NCBI GenBank assembly: GCA_030280995.1
Contig: JASXTE010000011.1
Coordinates: 25,838,817-25,902,816 of the forward strand
Direction of reading: 5' to 3'
DNA length: 64,000 bases
DNA from: Hemileia vastatrix
Lineage: Eukaryota; Basidiomycota; Pucciniomycetes; Pucciniales; Zaghouaniaceae
This document shows, one piece after another, positions 21,067-33,722 of this stretch. A program made the position numbers and the translations under genes. The stretch's first letter is position 1. Each line of letters starts with the position of its first letter. The notes under the pieces are model-generated. The model was not told where the DNA came from, made no database searches, and saw nothing but the letters and a program-made list of their open reading frames with translations.

Positions 21067-21565
21067 CGTGGTGTCTGTGTGTACATAGTGAATAAGACAG
21101 TTTGGGGCAACCTTAATCATCATACAACCATCCGGAGCTGATATCATTGTTCCTCACTCAGTTTTCAATGTTTTCTGGCCACAATTGGCTGTGTTTGTTG
21201 CAAGTTAGTTCTTCATTTTACTTAAATTTGGCAACTGTTTTCTCTGTTATAGTCTTGCAAGCTTTAGCAAGTATTATTGCTGTCTCTGGTGTGGATTTGC
21301 AGCCTACATCAAGTATCTTTGCTGTCTCTGGTGTGGACTTTGTTCTACATTTCAGTTCTTTGGTCTGGTAGTCTATCTGGGGACTACTTTCTTGGCTCAT
21401 CAAGCAGTCAAGTTTGTTAAACAGGAGCTTTAGCAAAACAGGAACCAACTTACTTTAGCAAGTAAATCTCACTCTATTTTTCTAAAGGGACAGGGGATTT
21501 TCTCTCTGGTTTTTCTCCAACTCCCTTGGTCAAGGCCTATAGCTAGTACTATAGGATTGTCTACA
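21067..21565 (+). repeat. RE-B 5' LTR, 3' part only
   Basis: Similarity to the RE-A LTR starts at about 21067 (GTCTGTGTGTACATAG) and runs to CTACA at 21565. The first 590 bp or so of the LTR, including the GC-rich island, are absent and replaced by unrelated sequence, so the left end is a deletion or recombination junction. Confidence 0.88.
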
Positions 21566-21569
21566 TTTC

Positions 21570-21588
21570 TGACGCCCAATGTGGGGTA
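21570..21588 (+). promoter_or_regulatory. RE-B primer binding site
   Basis: TGACGCCCAATGTGGGGTA begins four bases after the LTR end. Compared with RE-A it has A for G at the third base and the presumably ancestral GCCCAATG core. Confidence 0.72.
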
Positions 21589-21656
21589 GAACTTTCTAGT
21601 TCTTTGGAATCTCTGTTTTCTTTGGTTGGATCTTTTTGGTGTTTTGGTCAGGAGGA

Positions 21657-24039
21657 ATGGCTTCTGGTTCTGCTATTCCTGTGGTGACTGTCAGTTGGGG
21701 GGATGGTCCTCCTTCTGTGATTGTTAGGGAGTGTGTGAGGATTAAAACTTGGGATGGTACCAAGTTTAATGGGGAGGATGTAAAGTGGTTTCTAGAGAAG
21801 TATGAAACTGCTGCTGTAGTGGATGGTGCTTCTTACCTGGACATGATGAAGCAGATTATCTTCTTCATTGGTGATAGGTCAGTGGAGAAGGATATTGTGG
21901 CCATGTCTGGCTACAAGAAGAGGGATTGAAAATTGTTGTGAAGGGAAATGGTGGATAGATGGGGTGTCAAGTTCACTATGGTGGATCTGAACAAGGTTGT
22001 CAGTGAATGGCGATCTTATGGTGATGTTGGTAACTTACATAGTTACAGAAAGTTTCTGCTACAGTTTGATCCTGTGGTGGAATATTTGGTGGAAGTGGAG
22101 GAGCTGGCACATAAAAATGCTGCCAAGGATGTTTTTTGGTCTGCCCTGGCTAGAGATGTCAGGATGGATGTGTTGAAGGAGTTGTCAAGAAAGGAATTGA
22201 TGAAGACTCTTTCTAATGGGGATCAGAAGTTGCCTGCCTTGGATAAGGTGAAGGAAGATGTTGAGGCCCATTTGAAGTTATTGGCTGTGGACACCTATCA
22301 GGAGGGGTGTGCCAAGTATGTCAGCAAAGTCAGTGAGGCTTTGGCTGAAGAGGAAGTTAGGGAGAAGATGGAGGAGAAAAATTTGGTGCAGGTTCCCAAA
22401 CAGGAGAGGGACCCAATGGTGGAGCAGTTGGCTGATGTTACAAAGCAGCTGCATATTTTTGTTCAGGAGGCCAAGAAGGTTAATAAGGCACCTTCTCAGC
22501 CTAGAGATTTTGAAAGGAGGGCTGGTAGGAGTGATCCTTGGGTTTGCTTTTATTGCAGTAGGAGGGGGCACAAGTCCAATGATTGTTGGGCACTGAACAG
22601 AGATGTGTCTGAAGGAAAAGTGGAGTTTGATGGCAGGGTTTTTAAGTTCCCTGACGGTTCTTTTGTGAAGCCCAGTGAGGGGCAGGCTCCTGTGGATTTG
22701 GTCAGGAGAAGGGGTGGTCTCAATCAAAGGAGGCCAAGGTTTGAGGAGATTCCTGATCAGGGGAAGTCTTCTGTTAAGGTAGATGAGGATGTCAAGGGAA
22801 AGGGGAAGGAGGTCAATAAGGTCTCTTTTTCTACTTCCTTTGGTGGTTTGGAGTTGTATTCTTGTGGTGGACAGTCAAGTGGTGAATGCTTGGCTGGTGT
22901 ATATGATGCGGAAGCAGGAAAGGTGGGAAGGCCTAAGAGCAGTTCTCAGGCTCAACCAAAGCCAAATGCTTCTAAGGGGGATCCTAAGCTGAGTGCAGCT
23001 AGGAAGAGGTACAGCAAAGAGGAGCTGTACAAGATGCTGAAGGGTATGGTTGATATGGGCCCCCCTAGTTTTGGTGCATTGGATCTGAATGGTGATCCAA
23101 TGCCAATGGAGGTGGATTCTTACTCTGAGGAGGATGTCCCTTTGTCTTCATTGCCAAAGCCTGTTGGAGTCAGAGGTTCTGGTGAGGGATCTGGTTTGGT
23201 TCCTGTTAATGGTAAATCTGTTGGTGGTGCTGGTCCTCAAGAAGCTTCTAGGACCAAGATGGTGAAGCAAAGAGCTCACTTTGAGAGGCCAGTAGTGTCT
23301 GGTCAAGTTAATGTTATGGACTCTGTCCTGGAAAGGATGAATCAGGGTCAGGTTTCCCTATCTTATGGGGAATTGTATGCTATCAGTCCAGGGTTGTCTG
23401 ATAGGCAGAAAAAGTTGTTAACCAGGAGAAGAGTTTCTTCTGGTGAGGTAGAATACATTTGTGATTCTGCTGAAAAGTTTGGTGAGGGGTTGGAAACTCA
23501 TTTTTCTGCTCCTCTGGGATAAGTCAATGTCACTCTGAATGGCAGGGAGGCAAGGGCATTGGTGGATTCAGGTTCTCAGATAAACCTGATTTCTTTGGTT
23601 GAGGCAACTCATATGGGCCTCCCCATCAAAACTGGTATTGGTGGGAATTTGAGAGGTATCGGTGGCCATGTCACTGAATTGGTTGGAAATTCAGAGTTTG
23701 TGAAGTTAGATGTTGGAGGAGCCTCAGGGAAGGTTCATTTTTACATTGCTAAAGGTAATGTAAAAGCAGTTTTTGGGTGGACCATTCTTGATGGATTTTC
23801 AGGCAAGAATTGGTTATCAATTTGATTTGGGAATCAGTTTGGAGTTGACTGGTGAAGACAAAAGGAGACTTCACATGAGGTTGTCATCCCCTGGAGAGGA
23901 TGGTTGGGAGACCAGGCCTGGTTTATCTTCAATGTGCCAGTGCATGGACTGCTGAAGGAGAAGGAAGGAAGTGGGTGCTGCCTCTGGTTTTTTGGAGTGC
24001 GGCTCAGGCTCTATTGAGAGTCTGTCTTTTTTAGAGTAA
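21657..24039 (+). pseudogene. RE-B Gag-protease, interrupted
   Basis: Starts at MASGSAIPVV as in RE-A. TGA at 21927-21929 is shared with RE-A; TGA at 21939-21941 is private. The rest of Gag is open to 23522. The zinc knuckle CFYCSRRGHKSNDC (about 22540-22587) is a complete CX2CX4HX4C, an RNA-binding motif for genome packaging. TAA at 23520-23522 separates Gag from the protease, which has VDSGSQIN near 23565. One extra T at about 23771 shifts the frame and TGA lies at 23953-23955. The protease frame ends at TAA 24037-24039 within the frameshift signal. Confidence 0.88.
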
Positions 24040-24113
24040 TAAGGGCTGATCACCCTAGTGCTACAACCTCTCCCCAAGATGTGGAAATCCCAGGTTGTAG
24101 TAGGTCAGCTCCC
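24027..24113 (+). promoter_or_regulatory. RE-B -1 ribosomal frameshift signal
   Basis: TTTTTTA at 24027-24033, spacer GAGTAATAA, then GGGCTGA pairing with TCAGC and CCC (24105-24113) around CTACAACCT (24061-24069) with AGGTTGTAG (24092-24100). All stem positions match RE-A, while the loop differs (CAAGATGTG against TGAGATGAG). In RE-B the -1 frame stays open from the slip site into pol, as the model requires. Confidence 0.78.
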
Positions 24114-27100
24114 TTGGAGATATACCAAGTGGATTTTCAACTTTCTCTTTTTAATGTTTCTCTTCTCTGCAAGTATTCATCAAGTGTTTTATCAAGTCTC
24201 TGTTCTCTCTCAAGATTATTAATTATTTTTAATCCAAGTTCAAGGAAGAAGATTGGTTATATATCTTTATTGAAAGATATGCGGAAAAGTTTTGGGGCGG
24301 TGAGATTGGGGTCTAAAAGTAAGTCCTCCCAATTGTGCACCGCTAGGGTTTCTTCTACACCTTTCAAAAACATTACCTGGGCCACACCTGTGAGCATTGG
24401 GGAAACCCCTGGTTATTTTTGTAGGTCAGAATAAAACTCAAGAAAAGAAGATAAAATTTTCAAGATAATTCAAGAAAATCAAGAAAAAAATCTGAAGATA
24501 ATGAAGAAAGAAGATGCAAAATATTGTTGTGAAGATTGTCAAGATCAATTTTTGGGCACCAGCATGAGGTTAGACTGCAGAAAATTTCGAAGAGAGAAGA
24601 TCATCAAGATCGATTTTTGGGCCTCCAGCATGAGGATAAACTGCACAATTTTAGAAGATGTGATTCAGAAGATGAATCAAAATTTGAAGATTTGGAAGTT
24701 GGAAGCAAGGATGAAGATGTGGAATTGCGGAATAGTTTTGGAGTGGTGAGATTGGGGTGTAAAAGTAAGTCCTCCCAATTGTGCACCGCTAGGGTTTCTT
24801 CTACACCTTTCAAAAACATTACCTTGGCCACACATGTGAGCAATGGAGAAACCCTTGGTTTTTGTTCCATGTCTGGTGGTGAAGATTTCCTGAAGATCCC
24901 TCAAGTTGAAGGTGGAGCGGCAAAGTATAAGAAGGTAGTGCAGAAGATTAGGCCTGTCAATGAGCCTATGCCTGTGGGTTTGAATCCGCCTTTGAAGAGA
25001 CCTCCTTTGTTGAGAGATCTGTACTGTACTCCTTTGGTCAAGAATCCTCCATAATTTGTAGATACGGCTAGGGTGACTGTGGAAAGATTGAAAGTTGTTA
25101 ATTTTGGTCCTGATGGGTGGTTGTCTGAAGAAGAAAAGAAGTTGTTGTTGCACGTTATTGTGCTAAGGGAAAAATCTGTGGCGTTTGTTGAGGAGGAAAG
25201 GGGTGTATTGAAGCACTCTTATGGGGAACCTTACTTGATCCCTGTAGTTTGTCATGAACCTTGGAAAATCAAACCTATTTCGATTCCAGCCACTATTAGA
25301 GAGGATTTTGTGGAGATTGTTAGGGAAAGAGTCAGGACTGGGTTATATGAACAATCAACATCCAGTTACTCAAGTCCGGTGTTCTATGTAAAGAAGAAGA
25401 ATGGAAAGTTGAGGGTCGTTCATGATCTTAGAGCCTTAAATAGAGTCACTATCAAGGACGCTATTATGCCACCAAGTGCAGAGGATTTTGTTGAAGCTTT
25501 TGCTGGAAGGGTGTGTTATGGTTTGGGTGATATTATGGGTGGTTATGAAGAGAGGGAACTACATACAGATTCAAGGCCTCTCACAACTTTTGAGACTCCT
25601 TTGGGAAGATTTCAGCTCACTAGGTTTCCTCAAGGAGCAACTAATTGAGTGGCAGTTTATCAAGCACAGATGGCTTGGATTTTTCAGGATGAGGTTCCTA
25701 CTCATACTGGTATTTTTATTGATGATGGTGGAATTAAAGGACCATCCACTGATTATGGTAATGAGGTGTTATTGGAGAACCCTGGAATAAGGAGGTTTGT
25801 GTGGGAATATGCAATAACTCTAGAGAGAGTGTTGTTCAGGATTGAAGAGGCTGGTTTGACCATTTCAGGGTCAAAATTCTGTTGTTGTGTTCCTGCTTTG
25901 GAAATTCTGGGTCATGTGTTATTTAAAGAGGGAAGGATTGTGGCAAAGAAGAAGATTAATAAAATCCAGTCATGGCCAAGGCCTAAAAATACTACTGAAG
26001 TCAGGGGATTTTTGGGTGTATGTGTATATGTCAGGATTTTTATTAAGGATTTTTCTTTGTTGGCTTCACCTTTAAGGAGGTTGACCAGAAAAGATGCAGA
26101 TTGGGAATGGACTGAAGAGTGGGAAGAGGCTTTTCAGAAGTTGAAAAAGGTTGTTGTTGAAGATATAATTCTTCACAAGTTGGATTATGGTGTTGGTGCT
26201 GGAAAAATTTATCTGGCAGTGGACTCAAGTTATATTTCTGCTGGTGCTGTTTTGTCTCTGGAGGATAAGACTGGGAGGGTCATTCCAGTAAGATATGAGT
26301 TTGTGGTGTTTAATGAGGTGGAATATTGGTATTCTCAACCTAATTTGGAATTATGTGGCGTAGCTAAAATTTTAAAGAAGCTACAGACGGTTTTGTGGGG
26401 GCAGCATTTCGAGTTGCAGGTGGATGAAAAATCTTTGGTTCAGATGATCAATACACCTAGTCTTCCAAATGCTCCAATGACTAGGTGGATGGCATTTATT
26501 CAACATTTTTCTTTTGACCTGGTACACAAACCAGGTAAAACTTTTACTATGCCTGATGGATTATCAAGGAGGCCACCTACAGATGAGGATTCTGAGGCTG
26601 AAGAGTTTGATGAGGATTTTCCAGTGGTTAGGGACAGCACAAAGGGTGCTGAAGATTTTTCTGACCTCCCCCAAGAGGCTAAACTGGCTGGAGCTGATCT
26701 TGATTCTGGTGATCAGGATGTTTTTGTTGATGAAGATGGAGTTGTTGTTTGGGACAGCTCAAAATTGGAAAAGGGTGTTTTTGTTAGTGAACTGGATTCT
26801 CACAAGGTTCAGTGGAAAGAGAAGGATGTGCCAAAATTTAAGGATTGGTGTCCTGGTTGGGATGCTCAATTGGCTCATGTTTATACCGGTGATTTTGATT
26901 ACAGAATTGTACCCTTGGATGTGGTGTTGTTGGATTTTGAAGATGAGACCTGGGGTCAGTCTGGGTTTCATTTTATTTTGGTGGAATATCTGTTGACCTT
27001 GGAGAGGCCAGATAGTTGTGATGATGATACTTGGTTGGCAATCAAGAAGAAGAGTCCTGGATTTTATGTGTCAGGAAGGCGGTTGATGAGGAGGAGACAT

Positions 27101-28222
27101 CCTAATCCACAAGTGGTGGTGACTCAGAAGAAGGTTCAAGAATTGGTGTTGAAGTCTTTGCATGAAGACCTTGGTCATAGAGGCTTTGGGGAGACTTATA
27201 GAAGAGTAGCAGACAGATTTTGGTGGCCAGGTATGAAGTTGGCTGTGCAGGGTTGGGTTCAATCTTGTGAAGAATGTCAATGAAGAAGTCACTTGAAACC
27301 TAAAGAGGTAGGCTGTGCTACTGGCGAATCAACTGTTTTTGGAAGGGTCAGTCTGGATGCTGTCCATATTAAAGAGGGCAGGTATAAATACTTGATTGTT
27401 GCTAGGGATGATTTGTCTGGTTGGGTTGAGGCAGTGCCTCTGGTTAATTTGACTGCCAAGAATGTGGAAGAGTTTTTGAAGAAGGAGTGGATTTATAGGT
27501 ATGGGTTGATGAAGTTGGTGACTTTTGATGGTGGGCCAGAGTTTGGGACCGAATTTAAAGAAGCTGTGGCTAGTGTTGGTTCTAAAGTTATAGTGGCTAC
27601 ACTGTATTATCCTGAAGCTGAAGGCATGGTTGAAAGAGGCCATCAAGTTATCAAGAATGCTTTGGTGAAGATGTGTGGAGATAGTGCTGAAAAGTGGAGG
27701 CATTATTTACCCTTGGTGTTATTTGCTGATAGGGTCACTGTGAAGAGGACAACTGGCTATTCTCCTTATGAGTTAATTTTTGGTCAGAAAGCTGTTCTAC
27801 CAGTGGACTTGGAAGCTGTCTCTTATCTTGGAATTGATTGGGATGACGTGCACTCAACAGAAGATTTGCTCTGTGCCAGGATGCAACAGTTGGAATGTAG
27901 AGAGGAATGTCAAGAGAAGGTATACTCTAGAATGATGAAGATTAGGAATCAATCAGTCAGGTACTGGGACAAGAAGTTGGCTCATAGACTCAGGAATCCC
28001 TTGAAACCTGATTGTTTGGTTTTGGTGTATAATAGAAGTTTGGAGAGTCAGTGGGGCAAAATGTTTGCTGACAGATGGAATGGACCTTACAGAGTCAGAT
28101 CTCAGGTGTGTGGAGGTTCTTATGTTTTGGAAGAGTTGGATGGTGCATTCTTGAAAAAGAGGGTGGCTGCAGACCAAGTGAAGAGGTTTTATCCCAGAGG
28201 CACTACGCATGAAGAAGGTTGA
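24034..28222 (+). pseudogene. RE-B Pol: reverse transcriptase, RNase H, integrase
   Basis: The linker (24081-24434) is open from the slip site, then TAA at 24432-24434 and a 1-base deletion at about 24556 move pol to another frame. From 24536 the frame runs to 28222 with TAA 25052, TGA 25646 and TGA 27281; the last two are shared with RE-A. The RT (25073-26060) has LRVVHDLRALNRVT and FIDDGG; the ATN-TGA-VAV position is Ser in RE-C and RE-D. RNase H ends near GLSRRPPTDED (26580). The integrase has H-x4-H and CEEC (27160-27280), DAVH, FDGGPEF (27530), EGMVER and WNGPYRV. The two pol TGAs are the only stops after 25054, so this copy is closer to intact than RE-A. Confidence 0.9.
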
Positions 28223-29450
28223 CTCCGCAATGAGGATAAACTATGGACCATTCTTTAATTTTGGTTTTTTTGTGGTGATGCTATCCATCTGTTTGTTGGA
28301 AACTTCTGTTAGAGGGTACCCATGGGTGGGGCCTCTAGATTTTGTCTTGGCAAGTGTGGGGGTGACTGATGGGCTGGCTGCCCTATCAACAGTTACCCCA
28401 GATTGTCTGTTTCCAACCCTTTTTTTTAATTTGGTTGAACCCTAGTATTGGTTTCTTTTCACAAGTTTTAGTCCTCTATGACTTTAAACTGGTAATTCCT
28501 TTGGTTTTCAAGTGCCAGACTCTTCACTCTTATTGGTTTTGGTTTTTTTTGTGTTGAATGTTGTGTTTTTGTTAGAAGGTACCCAGGGGGGGCTTCTAGA
28601 TTTTATTTTGGCAATTGTGGGGGTAACTGATGAGCTGGCTGCTCTGTAGAGCAGTTACCCCAGAATGTCTGTCTCAAGTCTTTTGTTTTTCCTAGTTGAA
28701 TTCTAGTTCTGTTGTTTATTATTCAGGTTTTAAGTCCGCTATGACTTTAAACTGGTTTGGGACTGGCTTCTTTATCTTTGGTTCTTTCAGATTGGTGGTG
28801 GATCACTGGTGGTCTCCCATCATTTTTACTTATTGGAGGGAGCCCACCCAGTGATCATTTCTATGGATCAGAATTTCCCTTATTGGACCATCTATGGAGC
28901 TGGACTGTCTTTGATTTTGCAGTTATGTTTTTGCTAGATAGCAGTTTTAGATTATTTTCTTTTTTCTCTTTTTTTCTTTTAATTTTTTTATGGGGGTTGT
29001 TTAAAATTATAAAATCAAAAATATAGGGTGTTACCACATCAGGGTCACCTGGATGTGGGCAAGCATTGGTGGGGAAAGGCTAATCAATTGGCCTGGCAAT
29101 GCTATTTTATTTTTATTTATTATTTATTTCATGTGTTTCTGTGTTTCATTATTTTTATTATCTTCTGAATTTCTAAATTTTTTTTGAATTTTGTTTTCTA
29201 TTAACCATTTAAAAGCATTAATTGTGTATCCACATCAAGGTGCATTTGGATGTGGGTAAGGTATCAGGGGATCAGCTCATCAATTGGCTGGGGGATACCA
29301 TTTGTATTATTTTTTATATTTTATTTTATTTCATTTATTTTATTTTATTTCATTTTATTTATAAATTTTTAATTAATATATTAGTACGTTTTTTTTAAAA
29401 AAAAAAATTCTGAAATTATTTTTATTAATTGTTTTATATTATTAATATGT
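28223..29450 (+). repeat. RE-B 3' region: hairpin modules
   Basis: Copy of the RE-A region. H1a GGGGTGACTG/CAGTTACCCC (28359-28399), H1b GGGGTAACTG/CAGTTACCCC (28620-28661), H2 GATCACTGG/CCAGTGATC (28801-28856), H3a (29034-29058) and H3b (29230-29255), plus two TATGACTTTAAACTGG boxes and a T-rich end. Confidence 0.8.
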
Positions 29451-29452
29451 TT

Positions 29453-31025
29453 CTAATCTTTTTGCAGGAGCTCATTGTCTGGATGATGAAGCTTCTGAAG
29501 GCTGGTCCGGATTGTGATGACGTTTTTGTTTTTTGTTTGGAATTGTGGGTAGCACTGTGTTCTTTGAAATGCATCCTGCTGGAGAGATTTTAAGGTATTG
29601 TAATGGTCAGGAATTGGATTAGAGGGAAGTTCAGAGGAAGAAGAAGAAGAGGCAGGAATGGAGTGCTGGAGGGTGTGTTTAATGATCCTAGACATTTTCC
29701 AGTGGTCGTCCAGTAGGCGCTTTCTCAGGGATTTTTCAAAGTCATTCAAAGTTCCATGGAGGGCAAAGGCTTTTAGAATGCTGGAACACATGGTGCTTAG
29801 GTGTTTCTTCATGTCTACATAATCCAGGGTCAAAGAATTTTCAAGAGGTTGGCCAACTCCAATAATAGATTCAGGATGAGGGGTGCCAACTAGACAAGAA
29901 GAATTGGATCAGTAATTATTTTTGTTGAAGAAATGGAATAATTAATTTGGTACTTAAAGATTGGAAGCTCATCAAATCTGTAAGCAGCTGGGATTTGGAT
30001 CTCTGACGATTTTGTTATGGTCATAGTGGATGGATCAACTAGGGAAAGATATGGATTCTCATGGTCTTCCTCTGAAGGATCCTGAGAGGGTGAACTGGGA
30101 TGCTGATGTTCCTGGGGCCTAGTTAGAGCAGTGAGATTGTTGTTGTTGTTGTTGTTGTTATTTCTGTTGGATTCAGCTGGAGGAGGTGCTGGTGATGGAG
30201 TACCAGGGTTGTTAAAGGATGGAGCAGGAGAGGGGGATTTGGAAGCAGATTGATCTCTTCTGGATGGAGAATTTGAAGAGATGGAACTTTCAGAAGAGTA
30301 CTTGGCTGAAAGAGGAGAGGTGTAGTTTCTTTGTCTTATTTGGGGACAAAGTTGTTGTTGTGGAGCAGTGTGTGGTGTTCTGGTTTCTTCTTGTGATTCT
30401 CTACCAGGTCTCTTAGAAATCTGGGAAATTTTGGTGCTTTTGGACTTTGGAAGGGTGGAGTGCATTGCTCTGGGAGCAGTAGGAGGTATTTGGGTTGAGT
30501 TGTTGTTGTTGTCTGAATGAATTTGGCTGTTTTCTGGCCGTTTTTGGAGGTTTTGGCCCTGATTTTCACTGTTTGGTGAGGCGGGTGGGCCGCCTGGACG
30601 CGGTCTAGAAGCCTGGGAGTTGATTTTGAAGCTTTTGGAGCTAATTTGGCGGAGATAAAAGAAGTTTCTTGGGACGCTAAGGCTGGTCTTTTGGGAAGAG
30701 TGCGGGAAGCTGAGCTTCTGGATCTTCTGGAAGGAGCAGAAGATAGAGAGGAAGAGGAAGTACCAAGCTCTGGGGATCTGGTAGTGGATCTGGAGATGTA
30801 TTTGTGGGAAGGTGAAGGAGGAGGAATAGGGTAGTTGGCGTCTCTGTCACATCTTTTCTTTTTGGAATAGCAAGAATCACAAGCCCTGTTGTAGAATTTG
30901 GATTCAGGATTTGGAAGAGTGAATGTGCGAGGTCTGCACATGTGGATGCACTGTTTGCAGGCATAGTCCTTGGGAGCAGTGAATCAAGGGAGAGTAGAAG
31001 GGTTAACATCAGGAGATCCAGCCAT
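29453..31025 (-). pseudogene. RE-B antisense gene Y, zinc-cluster protein
   Basis: The start codon (31025, MAGSPDVNPS) follows directly after an acceptor-like ACCACAG on the minus strand, so the leader is probably spliced. The cluster reads CKQCIHMCRPR, then 15 residues, then CDSCYSKKKRC; the third ligand is Arg here but Cys in RE-A and RE-C. A TGA interrupts the first 15 codons (after STLP). The low-complexity middle continues in another frame from about 30465, as in RE-A. The C-terminal exon (to 29453) contains LTLDYVDMKKHL and TLKSLQQDAFQRTQC and is longer than in RE-A. The intron before it has the acceptor TTGTCTAG and the same mutated donor TTAAGT. Each copy has lost different residues, so the ancestral gene was probably intact. 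Confidence 0.7.
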
Positions 31026-31177
31026 GATCTGTGGTGAGAAAAGATGATGAAAATGGATATGAGGAGATTTTTGTCAGTGATGGGTATATGATGAAGTGAA
31101 GGTGGAAGTTCAGATGGTTGGCTGTAGAGGTGTGCTGCATTAAATTGGCTGCGTCTATTTTATTCAAAAATAAAGAC

Positions 31178-31661
31178 AGTCCATCAAGACTCTAAACTGA
31201 AAAAGCTATGGTATCAAGGCAGTCCATCAAGACTTTAAACTGAAATCTGGTTTCTGTTAGTCCTCCAAGACTTTAAACTGGCTGGTTTCAATATTTTATC
31301 AAGACTTTAAACTGAACACTGTGTTAGTCCCCCAAGACTTTAACCTGAGGCTTGTAAGTCCCCCAAGACTATAAACTGAGGGAAGAGTTTTTGTTGTTGG
31401 AGTTGGTTTTGAAAGATTGGTGGAGGGTATCCACAGGGGGAGCCTCCAAATTTAACAACAGCAAGTTTGGGGGTAATTGATGGGCTGGCAGCTCTATTCA
31501 CAATTACCCCAGAATGTTAGTTTTTTCTCTGTGTCTTAATGTGGTTGATCTCTGGTTCTGGGTTTATGATTTAGGTTTTGATTCCCCCAAGACTTTAAAC
31601 TGAGGGTTTTTGAGTCCCCCAAGACTATAAAATGAGGATGGTCCCCTAAGACTTAAAACTG
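31178..31661 (+). repeat. RE-B box cluster and hairpin H1c
   Basis: About six boxes with CAAGACTTTAAACTG or close variants (31178-31377) and three at about 31586-31661, with H1c GGGGTAATTG/CAATTACCCC at 31470-31510. There are fewer boxes than in RE-A, so box number varies between copies. Confidence 0.8.
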
Positions 31662-31722
31662 AGGGTTGTTTGTGGTTACATCCTATAGAGGGTGTGGTAA
31701 ATTTTTCTTTTCTGAATCAAAC

Positions 31723-32427
31723 TCAAGTACTAGTGGAATTACAGAGAGAATCAAGAGATGAAATGAAGTGTTCAGAATTAGCCTTGAACTGGTGAATGAG
31801 GTGTCTTCTGTTCTCAATGTCCTTTGGATCTCTAGCAGGAGTGGATTGGAAGTATTGAAGCAGAAGTTGTTTCTGTTGAGATGTGTGTTGTTGGAACTTG
31901 GCCTTGATAGTGGGCAAGTGCGTTGGTGTTGGTGGTGCAATGGATCCTACATTGTTATCATCACTATCAGAAGAGGGGGGAACTGAGAAGTTATCAGTTT
32001 TAAAGTTGAAGGAAGAAATGAATGTTCTTTACCATCAGATGGACCAGGGATGGGGGAACTAGTTGTTTTATGGGTTGTGGCACTCTTCTGGGAAGGGTGG
32101 AGCCTTTTGATTAATCTGGGTATCAGGATGGATGGCCTAGATCTTTTGGTGCTGGCAGAAGAAGGACCAGGTTGAGGTGGAGGTGAATCTGTTGTGGAAG
32201 AAAGTGGACCAGGTCTGTGGCAGGTCTTCTTTCTGGATTGGAAGACATTGCAGGACGTTCTGTATGGATGGACAGGTGGTGTCATGGCACAGATTAAATT
32301 ATTGTCGATGCAGTATTGGCAGGGGCCCATTTCAGAGGCAGATTTGGGAAGAAGGTTAAACATGGTGGTTGGATGAAGAAAGAATGCGGACATTCTCAAT
32401 TAGAGGGAGGATGTGGTCTTCCAACAT
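31723..32427 (-). pseudogene. RE-B antisense gene X, Zn2Cys6-type protein
   Basis: Exon 1 32427-32033 starts with ATG inside the 3' LTR; the intron is 31983-32032 (GTAAAG...CTCAG); exon 2 is 31982-31723. One extra base near 32390 shifts the N-terminal frame upstream of a second ATG (MFNLLPKSAS). The cluster is CQYCIDNNLIC, 12 residues, CNVFQSRKKTC: five of six Cys, the fifth being Phe. Exon 2 is open (LPTIKAKFQQHTSQQKQLL to NSTST) and is predicted helical. Comparing the copies, the ancestral protein had all six Zn2Cys6 ligands. Confidence 0.75.
32402..32411 (+). promoter_or_regulatory. RE-B polypurine tract
   Basis: AGAGGGAGGA directly abuts the TGTGG start of the 3' LTR, identical to RE-A. 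Confidence 0.88.
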
Positions 32428-33478
32428 TGGCAGGGGCCTTTGTTGTGTGATTTGGCGCTGTTTGTGCATGTTTTAATTGACATCTGTTAAGGAATTGGGT
32501 ATTTTTCTGGTTTTATTCCGTGGATATTGGCTCTGCGGGTATGTGGGTACTATCATTGGATAGCCCTGGTTTTTTTCTATATTTTATGTCTTGTAGACAT
32601 TTTTCATATTCTAAGTTTTAAGGGGTCATTTCCTCATTTTTCATTTATAAAAGATTGCTGTTTAATTTTGATTTTTGTGTTTTACGGGCTAACCTTAAGT
32701 CTTAGGGTTAAGTGCTTAGTACCATTGGATAGAGCTAATTTTTCTCTATATTTCATGTCTCAATGTTGTTATAGTGAAATTCCGTGTTTTAAAGGTTCTA
32801 GTAGTTGTAGCTAATTTTTCTAAGTAGATTAGTTGTTTTTATTGGTTTTCTGGCTTCAGGGAGGCTGGGCTCTTCAGGCGGCATCTCCGACGTCGGGCGG
32901 CTCGCCCGCCTCTGTTTTAGGAGGTTGGGGAGCACTTCAGGAGGGGTTTTTATGCAATTTGGTGGGTGCGCATGGGCTCTTAGTGGTCTGTGTGTACATA
33001 GTGAATAAGACAGTTTGGGGCAACCTTAATCATCATACAACCATCCGGAGGTGATATCATTGTTTCTCACTCAGTTTTCACCGTTTTTCGGCTACAATTG
33101 GCTGTGTTTGTTGCAAGTGAGCTCTTCATTTAACTTAACTTTGGCAACTGTTTTCTCTGTTATAGTCTTGCAAGCTATAGCAAGTATTATTGCTGTCTCT
33201 GGTGTGGATTTTCAGCCTACATCAAGTATCTTTGCTGTCTCTGGTGTGGACTTTGTTCTACATTTCAGTTCTTTGGTATGGTAGTCTATCTGGGGACTAC
33301 TTTCTTGGCTCATCAAGCAGTCAAGTGTGTTAAACAGGAGCTTTAGCAAAACAGGAACCAACTTACTTTAGCAAGTAAATCTCACTCTATTTTTCTAAAG
33401 GGACAGGGGATTTTCTCTCTTGTTTTTCTCCAACTCCCTTGGTCAAGGCCTATAGCTAGTACTATAGGATTTTCTACA
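32412..33478 (+). repeat. RE-B 3' LTR
   Basis: 1067 bp from TGTGGTCTTCC to TTTCTACA. It retains the GC-rich segment deleted in the RE-A 3' LTR but lacks the GGCAGGTACAGGCGCCAGAT segment found in RE-A. Sequence unrelated to the satellite follows at 33479. Confidence 0.9.
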
Positions 33479-33722
33479 CCGGTGCAAAAGCAAAGTATCC
33501 TGGAAAAATTCTGTCATTGTGGCAAAGTTTGGTCATGGTGGAAAAATTATCTCACTATGGCAAATTTAGCTCAATCTGGCAAAATTAGATCATTATGGCA
33601 AAAAGATCTCATTGTGGCAAAATTTTCTCACAATGCGAAAGTCTGGTCACTGGGTTAAAGTTTGGTCACTGTGCCAAAGTTTCTCACTGTGGAAAAATTT
33701 GGCTATTGTAGCAAAATTTGTT
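33479..33722. repeat. Degenerate tandem repeat of about 20 bp
   Basis: Roughly a dozen imperfect units around TGGCAAAATT and GGTCACTGTG follow one another directly after the RE-B LTR. No coding potential is seen. Confidence 0.75.

Larger units (their letters stand above)
21067..33478 (+). mobile_element. RE-B: relative of RE-A with truncated 5' LTR
   Basis: Same order and near-identical sequence as RE-A: partial LTR, PBS, gag-protease, frameshift signal, pol, hairpin region, antisense Y and X, PPT and full 3' LTR. It keeps some features RE-A has lost (Gag CCHC knuckle, RT codons, gene X exon 2) and has lost others through its own stops and three single-base indels. Only about 500 bp of the 5' LTR remain, so no target duplication can be read. 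Shared TGA stops with RE-A point to a common defective ancestor or to read-through. Confidence 0.92.
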
